A stretch of DNA of 64,000 nt from Auanema rhodensis. Its lineage: Eukaryota; Nematoda; Chromadorea; Rhabditida; Rhabditidae. The notes below the pieces were generated by a model. It saw nothing but the letters and a program-made list of their open reading frames with translations. It was not told the origin of the DNA and ran no database searches. The DNA is taken from contig OZ059897.1 of the NCBI GenBank assembly GCA_964057225.1, forward strand, positions 17,174,001 through 17,238,000, given 5' to 3'. Shown one piece after another: positions 42,887 to 56,983 of this stretch (its first letter is position 1; every line of letters starts with the position of its first letter). Both the position numbers and the translations under genes were made by a program.

Positions 42887-43609
42887 AAAGTTCACGTGAA
42901 TTTCAAAGTCATGGTTACCATGCACCAATATGAATAAGAATTTGTTTTTAGACTAATGTGGACATGGGGAATCTAATTTTGAAAACCGCATCTCTTTATC
43001 TTTCATGGGAAGCGAGATACATACCGAGTGCACATCATGTGTACATTTAATTAGCATAAATTAAAGTTCACGTGAATTTCAAAATCATGGTTACCATGCA
43101 CCAATATGAATAAGAATTTGTTTTTAGACTAATGTGGACATGGGGAATCTAATTTTGAAAACCGCATCTCTTTATCTTTCACGGGAAGCGAGTTACATAC
43201 CGAGTGCACATCACGTGTACATTTAATTAGCATAAATTGAAGTTCACGTGAATTTCAAAATCATGGTTACCATGCACCAATATGAATAAGAATTTGTTTT
43301 TAGACTAATGTGGACATGGGGAATCTAATTTTGAAAACCGCATCTCTTTATCTTTCACGGGAAGCGAGATACATACCAAGTGCACATCGCGTGTACATTT
43401 AATTAGCATAAATTAAAGTTCACGTGAATTTCAAAGTCATGGTTACCATGCACCAATATGAATAAGAATTTGTTTTTAGACTAATGTGGACATGGGGAAT
43501 CTAATTTTGAAAACCGCATCTCTTTATCTTTCATGGGAAGCGAGATACATACCGAGTGCACATCATGTGTACATTTAATTAGCATAAATTAAAGTTCACG
43601 TGAATTTCA
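42887..43609. repeat. Insert between large copies, with a 3-monomer (528 bp) repeat
   Basis: About four monomers separating the two large copies. The rare combination of CATGGG, GAGATA and CATCATGTG appears at about 43,033 and again at 43,561, exactly 528 bp apart, so three monomers were duplicated here. CATCATGTG is otherwise seen near 40,387 and 43,738, suggesting that this change spread locally. Confidence 0.75.
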
Positions 43610-46228
43610 AAGTCATGGTTACCATGCACTAATATCAATGAAAATTTGGTTTTAGACTAATATGGATATGGGGAATCTAATTTTGAAAACCGCATCTTTT
43701 CATCTTTCACGGGAAGCGAGTTACATACCAAGTACACATCATGTGTACATTTAATTAGCATAAATTAAAGTTCACGTAAATTTCAAAGTCATGGTTACCA
43801 TGCACCAATATCAATGAAAATTTGTTTTTAGACTAATATGGACATGGGGAATCTAATTTTAAAAACCGCATCTCTTTATCTTTCACGGGAAGCGAGTTTC
43901 ATACAAGTGCACATCACGTGTACATTTAATTAGCATAAATTGAAGTTCACGTAAATTTCAAAGTCATGGTTACCATGCACCAATATGAATAAGAATTTGT
44001 TTTTAGACTAATATGGACATGGGGAATCTAATTTTGAAAACCGCATCTCTTTATCTTTCACGGGAAGCGAGTTACATACCGAGTGCACATCACGTGTACA
44101 TTTAATTAGCATAAATTAAAGTTCACGTAAATTTCAAAGTCATGGTTACCATGCATCAATATCAATAAAATATTGTTTTTTGACTAATATGGACTTGGGG
44201 AATCTAATTTTGAAAACCGCATCTCTTTATCTTTCACGGGAAGCGAGTTACATACCGAGTGCACATCACGTGTACATTTAATTAGCATAAATTAAAGTTC
44301 ACGTAAATTTCAAAGTCATGGTTACCATGCACCAATATCAATAAAAATTTGTTTTCAGACTAATATAGACATGGGGAATCTAATTTTGAAAACCGCATCA
44401 TTTTATCTTTCACGGGAAGCGAGTTTCATACCAAGTGCACATCACGTGTACATTTAATTAGCATAAATTAAAGTTCACGTAAATTTCGAAGTCATGGTTA
44501 CCATGCACCAATATCAATAAAAATTTCTTTTTAGACTAATATGGACTTGGGGAATCTAATTTTGAAAACCGCATCTCTTTATCTTTCACGGGAAGCGAGT
44601 TTCATACCAAGTGCACATCACGTGTACATTTAATTAGCATAAATGAAAGTTCACGTAAATTTGAAAGTCATGGTTACCATGCACCAATATCAATAAAAAT
44701 TTGTTTTTAGACTAATATGAACATGGTGAATCTAATTTTGAAAACCGCATCTCTTTATCTTTCACGGGGAGCGAGTTTCATACCAAGTGCACATCACGTG
44801 TACATTTAATTAGCATAAATTAAAGTTCACGTAAATTTCAAAGTCATGGTTACCATGCACCAATATCAATGAAAATTTGTTTTTAGACTAATATGAACAT
44901 GGTGAATCTAATTTTGAAAACCGCATCTCTTTATCTTTCACGGGAAGCGAGTTACATACTAAGTACACATCACGTGTACATTTAATTAGCATAAATGAAA
45001 GTTCACGTAAATTTGAAAGTCATGGTTACCATGCACCAATATCAATAAAAATTTGTATTCAGACTAATATGGACATGGGGAATCTAATTTTAAAAACCGC
45101 ATCTCTTTATCTTTCACGGGAAGCGAGTTTCATACAAGTGCACATCACGTGTACATTTAATTAGCATAAATTGAAGTTCACGTAAATTTCAAAGTCATGG
45201 TTACCATGCACCAATATGAATAAGAATTTGTTTTTAGACTAATATGGACATGGGGAATCTAATTTTGAAAACCGCATCTCTTCATCTTTCACGGGAAGCG
45301 AGTTACATACCGAGTGCACATCACGTGTACATTTAATTAGCATAAATTAAAGTTCACGTAAATTTCAAAGTCATGGTTACCATGCACCAATATCAATGAA
45401 AATTTGTTTTTAGACTAATATGGACTTGGGGAATCTAATTTTGAAAACCGCCTCTCTTTATCTTTCACGGGAAGCGAGTTTCATACCAAGTGCACATCAC
45501 GTGTACATTTAATTAGCATAAATTAAAGTTCACGTAAATTTCAAAGTCATGGTTACCATGCATCAATATCAATAAAAATTTGTTTTCAGACTAATATGGA
45601 CATGGGGAATCTAATTTTGAAAACCGCATCTCTTCATCTTTCACGGGAAGCGAGTTACATACCAAGTACACATCGCGTGTACATTTAATTAGCATAAATT
45701 GAAGTTCACGTGAATTTCAAAGTCATGGTTACCATGCACCAATATGAATAAGAATTTGTTTTTAGACTAATGTGGGCATGGGGAATCTAATTTTGAAAAC
45801 CGCATCTCTTTATCTTTCACGGGAAGCGAGATACATACCAAGTGCACATCGCGTGTTCATTTAATTAGCATAAATTAAAGTTCACGTAAATTTCAAAGTC
45901 ATGGTTGCCATGCACCAATATGAATAAGAATTTGTTTTTAGACTAATATGGACATGGGGAATCTAATTTTGAAAACCGCATCTCTTTATCTTTCACGGGA
46001 AGCGAGTTACATACCGAGTGCACATCACGTGTACATTTAATTAGCATAAATTAAAGTTCACGTAAATTTCAAAGTCATGGTTACCATGCATCAATATCAA
46101 TAAAATATTGTTTTTAGACTAATATGGACTTGGGGAATCTAATTTTGAAAACCGCATCTCTTCATCTTTCACGGGAAGCGAGTTACATACCAAGTACACA
46201 TCGCGTGTACATTTAATTAGCATAAATT
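43610..46228. repeat. Large duplicated block, copy 2 (2,619 bp)
   Basis: Partner of 40,268-42,886, with TTGTTTTTTGAC at 44,173, TAATATAGAC at 44,361 and GTGTTCATTT near 45,853. The match starts just after a TCGAAG/TCAAAG difference and ends at an AATTAAAG/AATTGAAG difference. The intervening 42,887-43,609 holds other monomers of the CATGGG and AAAATCATGG subtypes. Confidence 0.88.
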
Positions 46229-47309
46229 GAAGTTCACGTGAATTTCAAAATCATGGTTACCATGCACCAATATGAATAAGAATTTGTTTTTAGACTAATG
46301 TGGACATGGGGAATCTAATTTTGAAAACCGCATCTCTTTATCTTTCACGGGAAGCGAGATACATACCAAGTGCACATCGCGTGTACATTTAATTAGCATA
46401 AATTAAAGTTCACGTGAATTTCAAAGTCATGGTTACCATGCACCAATATGAATAAGAATTTGTTTTTAGACTAATGTGGACATGGGGAATCTAATTTTGA
46501 AAACCGCATCTCTTTATCTTTCATGGGAAGCGAGATACATACCGAGTGCACATCGCGTGTACATTTAATTAGCATAAATTAAAGTTCACGTGAATTTCAA
46601 AGTCATGGTTGCCATGCACCAATATCAATAAAAATTTGGTTTTAGACTAATATGGATATGGGGAATCTAATTTTCAAAACCGCATCTCTTTATCTTTCAC
46701 GGGAAGCGAGTTTCATACCAAGTGCACATCACGTGTACATTTAATTAGCATAAATTAAAGTTCACGTAAATTTCAAAATCATGGTTACCATGCACCAATA
46801 TCAATAAAAATTTGTTTTCAGACTAATATGGACATGGGGAATCTAATTTTGAAAACCGCATCTCTTTATCTTTCACGGGAAGCGAGTTTCATACCAAGTG
46901 CACATCACGTGTACATTTAATTAGCATAAATTAAAGTTCACGTAAATTTCGAAGTCATGGTTACCATGCACTAATATCAATGAAAATTTGGTTTTAGACT
47001 AATATGGATATGGGGAATCTAATTTTGAAAACCGCATCTCTTTATCTTTCACGTGAAGCGAGTTACATACCAAGTGCACATCACGTGTACATTTAATTAG
47101 CATAAATTGAAGTTCACGTAAATATCAAAGTCATGGTTACCATGCACCAATATCAATAAAAATTTCTTTTTAGACTAATATGGATATGGGGAATCTAATT
47201 TTGAAAACCGCATCTTTTCATCTTTCACGGGAAGCGAGTTACATACCGAGTGCACATTGCGTGTACATTTAATTAGCATAAATTAAAGTTCACGTAAATT
47301 TCAAAGTCA

Positions 47310-47820
47310 TGGTTACCATGCACCAATATCAATGAAAATTTCTTTTTAGACTAATATGGACTTGGGGAATCTAATTTTGAAAACCGCATCTCTTTATCTT
47401 TCACGGGAAGCGAGTTTCATACCAAGTGCACATCACGTGTACATTTAATTAGCATAAATTAAAGTTCACGTAAATTTCAAAGTCATGGTTACCATGCACC
47501 AATATCAATGAAAATTTCTTTTTAGACTAATATGGACTTGGGGAATCTAATTTTGAAAACCGCATCTCTTTATCTTTCACGGGAAGCGAGTTTCATACCA
47601 AGTGCACATCACGTGTACATTTAATTAGCATAAATTAAAGTTCACGTAAATTTCAAAGTCATGGTTACCATGCACCAATATCAATGAAAATTTCTTTTTA
47701 GACTAATATGGACTTGGGGAATCTAATTTTGAAAACCGCATCTCTTTATCTTTCACGGGAAGCGAGTTTCATACCAAGTGCACATCACGTGTACATTTAA
47801 TTAGCATAAATTAAAGTTCA
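47310..47820. repeat. Run of three near-identical consecutive monomers
   Basis: Three successive monomers share AATGAAAATTTCTTTTTAG, GACTTGGGG, GAGTTTCATACC and CATCACGTG, then the array switches to the TCGAAGTC / CACTAAT / TTTGGTTTTAG subtype. The same run with the same exit occurs at about 59,100-59,620. Single-monomer amplification or copying of the whole module are both possible. Confidence 0.8.
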
Positions 47821-49350
47821 CGTAAATTTCGAAGTCATGGTTACCATGCACTAATATCAATGAAAATTTGGTTTTAGACTAATATGGATATGGGGAATCT
47901 AATTTTGAAAACCGCATCTCTTTATCTTTCACGTGAAGCGAGTTACATACCAAGTGCATATCACGTGTACATTTAATTAGCATAAATTAAAGTTCACGTA
48001 AATTTCAAAGTCATGGTTACCATGCATCAATATCAATAAAATATTGTTTTTAGACTAATATGGACTCGGGGAATCTAATTTTGAAAACCGCATCTCTTTA
48101 TCTTTCACGGGAAGCGAGTTTCATACCAAGTGCACATCACGTGTACATTTAATTAGCATAAATTAAAGTTCACGTAAATTTCAAAGTCATGGTTACCATG
48201 CACCAATATCAATGAAAATTTCTTTTTAGACTAATATGGACTTGGGGAATCTAATTTTGAAAACCGCATCTCTTTATCTTTCACGGGAAGCGAGTTTCAT
48301 ACCAAGTGCACATCACGTGTACATTTAATTAGCATAAATTAAAGTTCACGTAAATTTCGAAGTCATGGTTACCATGCACCAATATGAATAAGAATTTGTT
48401 TTTAGACTAATATGGATATGGGGAATCTAATTTTGAAAACCGCATCTTTTCATCTTTCACGGGAAGCGAGTTACATACCGAGTGCACATCGCGTGTACAT
48501 TTAATTAGCATAAATTAAAGTTCACGTAAATTTCAAAGTCATGGTTACCATGCACCAATATGAATAAGAATTTGTTTTTAGACTAATGTGGACATGGGGA
48601 ATCTAATTTTGAAAACCGCATCTCTTTATCTTTCACGGGAAGCGAGATACATACCAAGTGCACATCGCGTGTACATTTAATTAGCATAAATTAAAGTTCA
48701 CGTAAATTTCAAAGTCATGGTTGCCATGCACCAATATGAATAAGAATTTGTTTTTAGACTAATGTGGACATGGGGAATCTAATTTTGAAAACCGCATCTC
48801 TTTATCTTTCACGGGAAGCGAGATACATACCAAGTGCACATCGCGTGTACATTTAATTAGCATAAATTAAAGTTCACGTAAATTTCAAAGTCATGGTTAC
48901 CATGCATCAATATCAATAAAATATTGTTTTTAGACTAATATGGACTTGGGGAATCTAATTTTGAAAACCGCATCTCTTTATCTTTCACGGGAAGCGAGTT
49001 TCATACCAAGTGCACATCGCGTGTACATTTAATTAGCATAAATTGAAGTTCACGTGAATTTCAAAGTCATGGTTACCATGCACCAATATGAATAAGAATT
49101 TGTTTTTAGACTAATGTGGACATGGGGAATCTAATTTTGAAAACCGCATCTCTTTATCTTTCATGGGAAGCGAGATACATACCGAGTGCACATCGCGTGT
49201 ACATTTAATTAGCATAAATTAAAGTTCACGTGAATTTCAAAGTCATGGTTGCCATGCACCAATATCAATAAAAATTTGGTTTTAGACTAATATGGATATG
49301 GGGAATCTAATTTTGAAAACCGCATCTCTTTATCTTTCACGGGAAGCGAG
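47789..49350. repeat. 10-monomer HOR duplication, copy 1 (1,562 bp matched)
   Basis: Matches 49,549-51,110 at an offset of exactly 1,760 bp (10 monomers, no short ones). Shared markers are CACGTGAAGCG, AAGTGCATATCACG, GACTCGGGG (48,063 and 49,823) and the TTTCTTTTTAG monomer. No difference was seen at the diagnostic sites compared. The match is bounded by CACG/CGCG (47,788 and 49,548) and by GAGATA/GAGTTT (49,351 and 51,111). Confidence 0.87.
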
Positions 49351-49548
49351 ATACATACCAAGTGCACATCGCGTGTACATTTAATTAGCATAAATTAAAG
49401 TTCACGTAAATTTCAAAGTCATGGTTGCCATGCACCAATATGAATAAGAATTTGTTTTTAGACTAATGTGGACATGGGGAATCTAATTTTGAAAACCGCA
49501 TCTCTTTATCTTTCACGGGAAGCGAGATACATACCAAGTGCACATCGC

Positions 49549-51110
49549 GTGTACATTTAATTAGCATAAATTAAAGTTCACGTAAATTTCGAAGTCATGG
49601 TTACCATGCACTAATATCAATGAAAATTTGGTTTTAGACTAATATGGATATGGGGAATCTAATTTTGAAAACCGCATCTCTTTATCTTTCACGTGAAGCG
49701 AGTTACATACCAAGTGCATATCACGTGTACATTTAATTAGCATAAATTAAAGTTCACGTAAATTTCAAAGTCATGGTTACCATGCATCAATATCAATAAA
49801 ATATTGTTTTTAGACTAATATGGACTCGGGGAATCTAATTTTGAAAACCGCATCTCTTTATCTTTCACGGGAAGCGAGTTTCATACCAAGTGCACATCAC
49901 GTGTACATTTAATTAGCATAAATTAAAGTTCACGTAAATTTCAAAGTCATGGTTACCATGCACCAATATCAATGAAAATTTCTTTTTAGACTAATATGGA
50001 CTTGGGGAATCTAATTTTGAAAACCGCATCTCTTTATCTTTCACGGGAAGCGAGTTTCATACCAAGTGCACATCACGTGTACATTTAATTAGCATAAATT
50101 AAAGTTCACGTAAATTTCGAAGTCATGGTTACCATGCACCAATATGAATAAGAATTTGTTTTTAGACTAATATGGATATGGGGAATCTAATTTTGAAAAC
50201 CGCATCTTTTCATCTTTCACGGGAAGCGAGTTACATACCGAGTGCACATCGCGTGTACATTTAATTAGCATAAATTAAAGTTCACGTAAATTTCAAAGTC
50301 ATGGTTACCATGCACCAATATGAATAAGAATTTGTTTTTAGACTAATGTGGACATGGGGAATCTAATTTTGAAAACCGCATCTCTTTATCTTTCACGGGA
50401 AGCGAGATACATACCAAGTGCACATCGCGTGTACATTTAATTAGCATAAATTAAAGTTCACGTAAATTTCAAAGTCATGGTTGCCATGCACCAATATGAA
50501 TAAGAATTTGTTTTTAGACTAATGTGGACATGGGGAATCTAATTTTGAAAACCGCATCTCTTTATCTTTCACGGGAAGCGAGATACATACCAAGTGCACA
50601 TCGCGTGTACATTTAATTAGCATAAATTAAAGTTCACGTAAATTTCAAAGTCATGGTTACCATGCATCAATATCAATAAAATATTGTTTTTAGACTAATA
50701 TGGACTTGGGGAATCTAATTTTGAAAACCGCATCTCTTTATCTTTCACGGGAAGCGAGTTTCATACCAAGTGCACATCGCGTGTACATTTAATTAGCATA
50801 AATTGAAGTTCACGTGAATTTCAAAGTCATGGTTACCATGCACCAATATGAATAAGAATTTGTTTTTAGACTAATGTGGACATGGGGAATCTAATTTTGA
50901 AAACCGCATCTCTTTATCTTTCATGGGAAGCGAGATACATACCGAGTGCACATCGCGTGTACATTTAATTAGCATAAATTAAAGTTCACGTGAATTTCAA
51001 AGTCATGGTTGCCATGCACCAATATCAATAAAAATTTGGTTTTAGACTAATATGGATATGGGGAATCTAATTTTGAAAACCGCATCTCTTTATCTTTCAC
51101 GGGAAGCGAG
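49549..51110. repeat. 10-monomer HOR duplication, copy 2 (1,562 bp matched)
   Basis: Second copy of the 10-mer. The 198 bp between the copies (49,351-49,548) is a little over one monomer, of the GAGATA / CGCGTG / GAATAAG subtype. Confidence 0.87.
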
Positions 51111-51168
51111 TTTCATACCAAGTGCACATCACGTGTACATTTAATTAGCATAAATTAAAGTTCACGTA

Positions 51169-52463
51169 AATTTCAAAGTCATGGTTACCATGCACCAATA
51201 TGAATAAGAATTTGTTTTTAGACTAATGTGGACATGGGGAATCTAATTTTGAAAACCGCATCTCTTTATCTTTCACGGGAAGCGAGATACATACCAAGTG
51301 CACACCGCGTGTACATTTAATTAGCATAAATTAAAGTTCACGTAAATTTCAAAGTCATGGTTGCCATGCACCAATATCAATAAAAATTTGGTTTTAGACT
51401 AATATGGATATGGGGAATCTAATTTTGAAAACCGCATCTCTTTATCTTTCACGGGAAGCGAGTTTCATACCAAGTGCACATCACGTGTACATTAAATTAG
51501 CATAAATTAAAGTTCACGTAAATTTCGAAGTCATGGTTACCATGCACTAATATCAATGAAAATTTGGTTTTAGACTAATATGGATATGGGGAATCTAATT
51601 TTGAAAACCGCATCTCTTTATCTTTCACGTGAAGCGAGTTACATACCAAGTGCACATCACGTGTACATTTAATTAGCATAAATTGAAGTTCACGTAAATA
51701 TCAAAGTCATGGTTACCATGCACCAATATCAATAAAAATTTGTTTTTAGACTAATATGGATATGGGAAATCTAATTTTGAAAACCGCATCTTTTCATCTT
51801 TCACGGGAAGCGAGTTACATACCGAGTGCACATCGCGTGTACATTTAATTAGCATAAATTAAAGTTCACGTAAATTTCAAAGTCATGGTTACCATGCACC
51901 AATATCAATGAAAATTCCTTTTTAGACTAATATGGACTTGGGGAATCTAATTTTGAAAACCGCATCTCTTTATCTTTCACGGGAAGCGAGTTTCATACCA
52001 AGTGCACATCACGTGTACATTTAATTAGCATAAATTAAAGTTCACGTAAATTTCAAAGTCATGGTTACCATGCACCAATATCAATGAAAATTCCTTTTTA
52101 GACTAATATGGACTTGGGGAATCTAATTTTGAAAACCGCATCTCTTTATCTTTCACGGGAAGCGAGTTTCATACCAAGTGCACATCACGTGTACATTTAA
52201 TTAGCATAAATTAAAGTTCACGTAAATTTCGAAGTCATGGTTACCATGCACTAATATCAATGAAAATTTGGTTTTAGACTAATATGGATATGGGGAATCT
52301 AATTTTGAAAACCGCATCTCTTTATCTTTCACGGGAAGCGAGTTACATACCGAGTGCACATCACGTGTACATTTAATTAGCATAAATTAAAGTTCACGTA
52401 AATTTCAAAGTCATGGTTACCATGCACCAATATGAATAAGAATTTGTTTTTAGACTAATGTGG
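51169..52463. repeat. 14-monomer-offset duplication, copy 1 (1,295 bp matched)
   Basis: Matches 53,633-54,927 at an offset of 2,464 bp (14 monomers). Shared rare markers are GTACATTAAATTAG (about 51,487 and 53,951) and ATATGGGAAATC. One difference was noted: AAAATTCCTT at 51,917 is AAAATTTCTT in copy 2. After 52,463 copy 1 carries two extra monomers that copy 2 lacks. Confidence 0.85.
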
Positions 52464-53632
52464 GCATGGGGAATCTAATTTTGAAAACCGCATCTCTTTA
52501 TCTTTCACGGGAAGCGAGATACATACCAAGTGCACATCACGTGTACATTTAATTAGCATAAATTAAAGTTCACGTAAATTTCGAAGTCATGGTTACCATG
52601 CACTAATATCAATGAAAATTTGGTTTTAGACTAATATGGATATGGGGAATCTAATTTTGAAAACCGCATCTCTTTATCTTTCACGGGAAGCGAGTTACAT
52701 ACCGAGTGCACATCACGTGTACATTTAATTAGCATAAATTAAAGTTCACGTAAATTTCAAAGTCATGGTTACCATGCACCAATATGAATAAGAATTTGTT
52801 TTTAGACTAATGTGGACATGGGGAATCTAATTTTGAAAACCGCATCTCTTTATCTTTCATGGGAAGCGAGATACATACCGAGTGCACATCGCGTGTACAT
52901 TTAATTAGCATAAATTAAAGTTCACGTGAATTTCAAAGTCATGGTTGCCATGCACCAATATCAATAAAAATTTGGTTTTAGACTAATATGGATATGGGGA
53001 ATCTAATTTTGAAAACCGCATCTCTTTATCTTTCACGGGAAGCGAGTTTCATACCAAGTGCACATCACGTGTACATTTAATTAGCATAAATTAAAGTTCA
53101 CGTAAATTTCAAAATCATGGTTACCATGCACCAATATCAATAAAAATTTGTTTTCAGACTAATATGGACATGGGGAATCTAATTTTGAAAACCGCATCTC
53201 TTCATCTTTCACGGGAAGCGAGTTACATACCAAGTACACATCACGTGTACATTTAATTAGCATAAATTGAAGTTCACGTGAATTTCAAAGTCATGGTTAC
53301 CATGCACCAATATGAATAAGAATTTGTTTTTAGACTAATGTGGACATGGGGAATCTAATTTTGAAAACCGCATCTCTTTATCTTTCACGGGAAGCGAGAT
53401 ACATACCAAGTGCACACCGCGTGTACATTTAATTAGCATAAATTAAAGTTCACGTAAATTTCAAAGTCATGGTTGCCATGCACCAATATCAATAAAAATT
53501 TGGTTTTAGACTAATATGGATATGGGGAATCTAATTTTGAAAACCGCATCTCTTTATCTTTCACGGGAAGCGAGTTTCATACCAAGTGCACATCACGTGT
53601 ACATTTAATTAGCATAAATTGAAGTTCACGTG

Positions 53633-54927
53633 AATTTCAAAGTCATGGTTACCATGCACCAATATGAATAAGAATTTGTTTTTAGACTAATGTGGACATG
53701 GGGAATCTAATTTTGAAAACCGCATCTCTTTATCTTTCACGGGAAGCGAGATACATACCAAGTGCACACCGCGTGTACATTTAATTAGCATAAATTAAAG
53801 TTCACGTAAATTTCAAAGTCATGGTTGCCATGCACCAATATCAATAAAAATTTGGTTTTAGACTAATATGGATATGGGGAATCTAATTTTGAAAACCGCA
53901 TCTCTTTATCTTTCACGGGAAGCGAGTTTCATACCAAGTGCACATCACGTGTACATTAAATTAGCATAAATTAAAGTTCACGTAAATTTCGAAGTCATGG
54001 TTACCATGCACTAATATCAATGAAAATTTGGTTTTAGACTAATATGGATATGGGGAATCTAATTTTGAAAACCGCATCTCTTTATCTTTCACGTGAAGCG
54101 AGTTACATACCAAGTGCACATCACGTGTACATTTAATTAGCATAAATTGAAGTTCACGTAAATATCAAAGTCATGGTTACCATGCACCAATATCAATAAA
54201 AATTTGTTTTTAGACTAATATGGATATGGGAAATCTAATTTTGAAAACCGCATCTTTTCATCTTTCACGGGAAGCGAGTTACATACCGAGTGCACATCGC
54301 GTGTACATTTAATTAGCATAAATTAAAGTTCACGTAAATTTCAAAGTCATGGTTACCATGCACCAATATCAATGAAAATTTCTTTTTAGACTAATATGGA
54401 CTTGGGGAATCTAATTTTGAAAACCGCATCTCTTTATCTTTCACGGGAAGCGAGTTTCATACCAAGTGCACATCACGTGTACATTTAATTAGCATAAATT
54501 AAAGTTCACGTAAATTTCAAAGTCATGGTTACCATGCACCAATATCAATGAAAATTCCTTTTTAGACTAATATGGACTTGGGGAATCTAATTTTGAAAAC
54601 CGCATCTCTTTATCTTTCACGGGAAGCGAGTTTCATACCAAGTGCACATCACGTGTACATTTAATTAGCATAAATTAAAGTTCACGTAAATTTCGAAGTC
54701 ATGGTTACCATGCACTAATATCAATGAAAATTTGGTTTTAGACTAATATGGATATGGGGAATCTAATTTTGAAAACCGCATCTCTTTATCTTTCACGGGA
54801 AGCGAGTTACATACCGAGTGCACATCACGTGTACATTTAATTAGCATAAATTAAAGTTCACGTAAATTTCAAAGTCATGGTTACCATGCACCAATATGAA
54901 TAAGAATTTGTTTTTAGACTAATGTGG
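53633..54927. repeat. 14-monomer-offset duplication, copy 2 (1,295 bp matched)
   Basis: Partner of 51,169-52,463. The following sequence continues to resemble 52.8-53.5 kb but at an offset of 2,112 bp (12 monomers), because the two extra monomers in copy 1 change the spacing. Confidence 0.85.
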
Positions 54928-56983
54928 ACATGGGGAATCTAATTTTGAAAACCGCATCTCTTTATCTTTCATGGGAAGCGAGATACATACCGAGTGCACA
55001 TCGCGTGTACATTTAATTAGCATAAATTAAAGTTCACGTGAATTTCAAAGTCATGGTTGCCATGCACCAATATCAATAAAAATTTGGTTTTAGACTAATA
55101 TGGATATGGGGAATCTAATTTTGAAAACCGCATCTCTTTATCTTTCACGGGAAGCGAGTTTCATACCAAGTGCACATCACGTGTACATTTAATTAGCATA
55201 AATTAAAGTTCACGTAAATTTCAAAATCATGGTTACCATGCACCAATATCAATAAAAATTTGTTTTCAGACTAATATGGACATGGGGAATCTAATTTTGA
55301 AAACCGCATCTCTTCATCTTTCACGGGAAGCGAGTTACATACCAAGTACACATCACGTGTACATTTAATTAGCATAAATTGAAGTTCACGTGAATTTCAA
55401 AGTCATGGTTACCATGCACCAATATGAATAAGAATTTGTTTTTAGACTAATGTGGACATGGGGAATCTAATTTTGAAAACCGCATCTCTTTATCTTTCAC
55501 GGGAAGCGAGATACATACCAAGTGCACACCGCGTGTACATTTAATTAGCATAAATTAAAGTTCACGTAAATTTCAAAGTCATGGTTGCCATGCACCAATA
55601 TCAATAAAAATTTGGTTTTAGACTAATATGGATATGGGGAATCTAATTTTGAAAACCGCATCTCTTTATCTTTCACGGGAAGCGAGTTTCATACCAAGTG
55701 CACATCACGTGTACATTTAATTAGCATAAATTAAAGTTCACGTAAATTTCGAACTCATGGTTACCATGCACTAATATCAATGAAAATTTGGTTTTAGACT
55801 AATATGGATATGGGGAATCTAATTTTGAAAACCGCATCTCTTTATCTTTCACGTGAAGCGAGTTACATACCAAGTGCACATCACGTGTACATTTAATTAG
55901 CATAAATTGAAGTTCACGTAAATATCAAAGTCATGGTTACCATGCACCAATATCAATAAAAATTTGTTTTTAGACTAATATGGATATGGGGAATCTAATT
56001 TTGAAAACCGCATCTTTTCATCTTTCACGGGAAGCGAGTTACATACCGAGTGCACATCGCGTGTACATTTAATTAGCATAAATTAAAGTTCACGTAAATT
56101 TCAAAGTCATGGTTACCATGCATCAATATCAATAAAATATTGTTTTTAGACTAATATGGACTCGGGGAATCTAATTTTGAAAACCGCATCTTTTCATCTT
56201 TCACGGGAAGCGAGTTACATACCGAGTGCACATCGCGTGTACATTTAATTAGCATAAATTAAAGTTCACGTAAATTTCAAAGTCATGGTTACCATGCATC
56301 AATATCAATAAAATATTGTTTTTAGACTAATATGGACTCGGGGAATCTAATTTTGAAAACCGCATCTCTTTATCTTTCACGGGAAGCGAGTTACATACCG
56401 AGTGCACATCACGTGTACATTTAATTAGCATAAATTAAAGTTCACGTAAATTTCAAAGTCATGGTTACCATGCATCAATATCAATAAAATATTGTTTTTA
56501 GACTAATATGGACTTGGGGAATCTAATTTTGAAAACCGCATCTCTTTATCTTTCACGGGAAGCGAGTTTCATACCAAGTGCACATCGCGTGTACATTTAA
56601 TTAGCATAAATTAAAGTTCACGTGAATTTCAAAGTCATGGTTACCATGCATCAATATCAATAAAATATTGTTTTTAGACTAATATGGATATGGGGAATCT
56701 AATTTTGAAAACCGCATCTCTTTATCTTTCACGTGAAGCGAGTTACATACCAAGTGCACATCACGTGTACATTTAATTAGCATAAATTGAAGTTCACGTA
56801 AATATCAAAGTCATGGTTACCATGCACCAATATCAATAAAAATTTGTTTTTAGACTAATATGGATATGGGGAATCTAATTTTGAAAACCGCATCTTTTCA
56901 TCTTTCACGGGAAGCGAGTTACATACCGAGTGCACATCGCGTGTACATTTAATTAGCATAAATTAAAGTTCACGTAAATTTCA

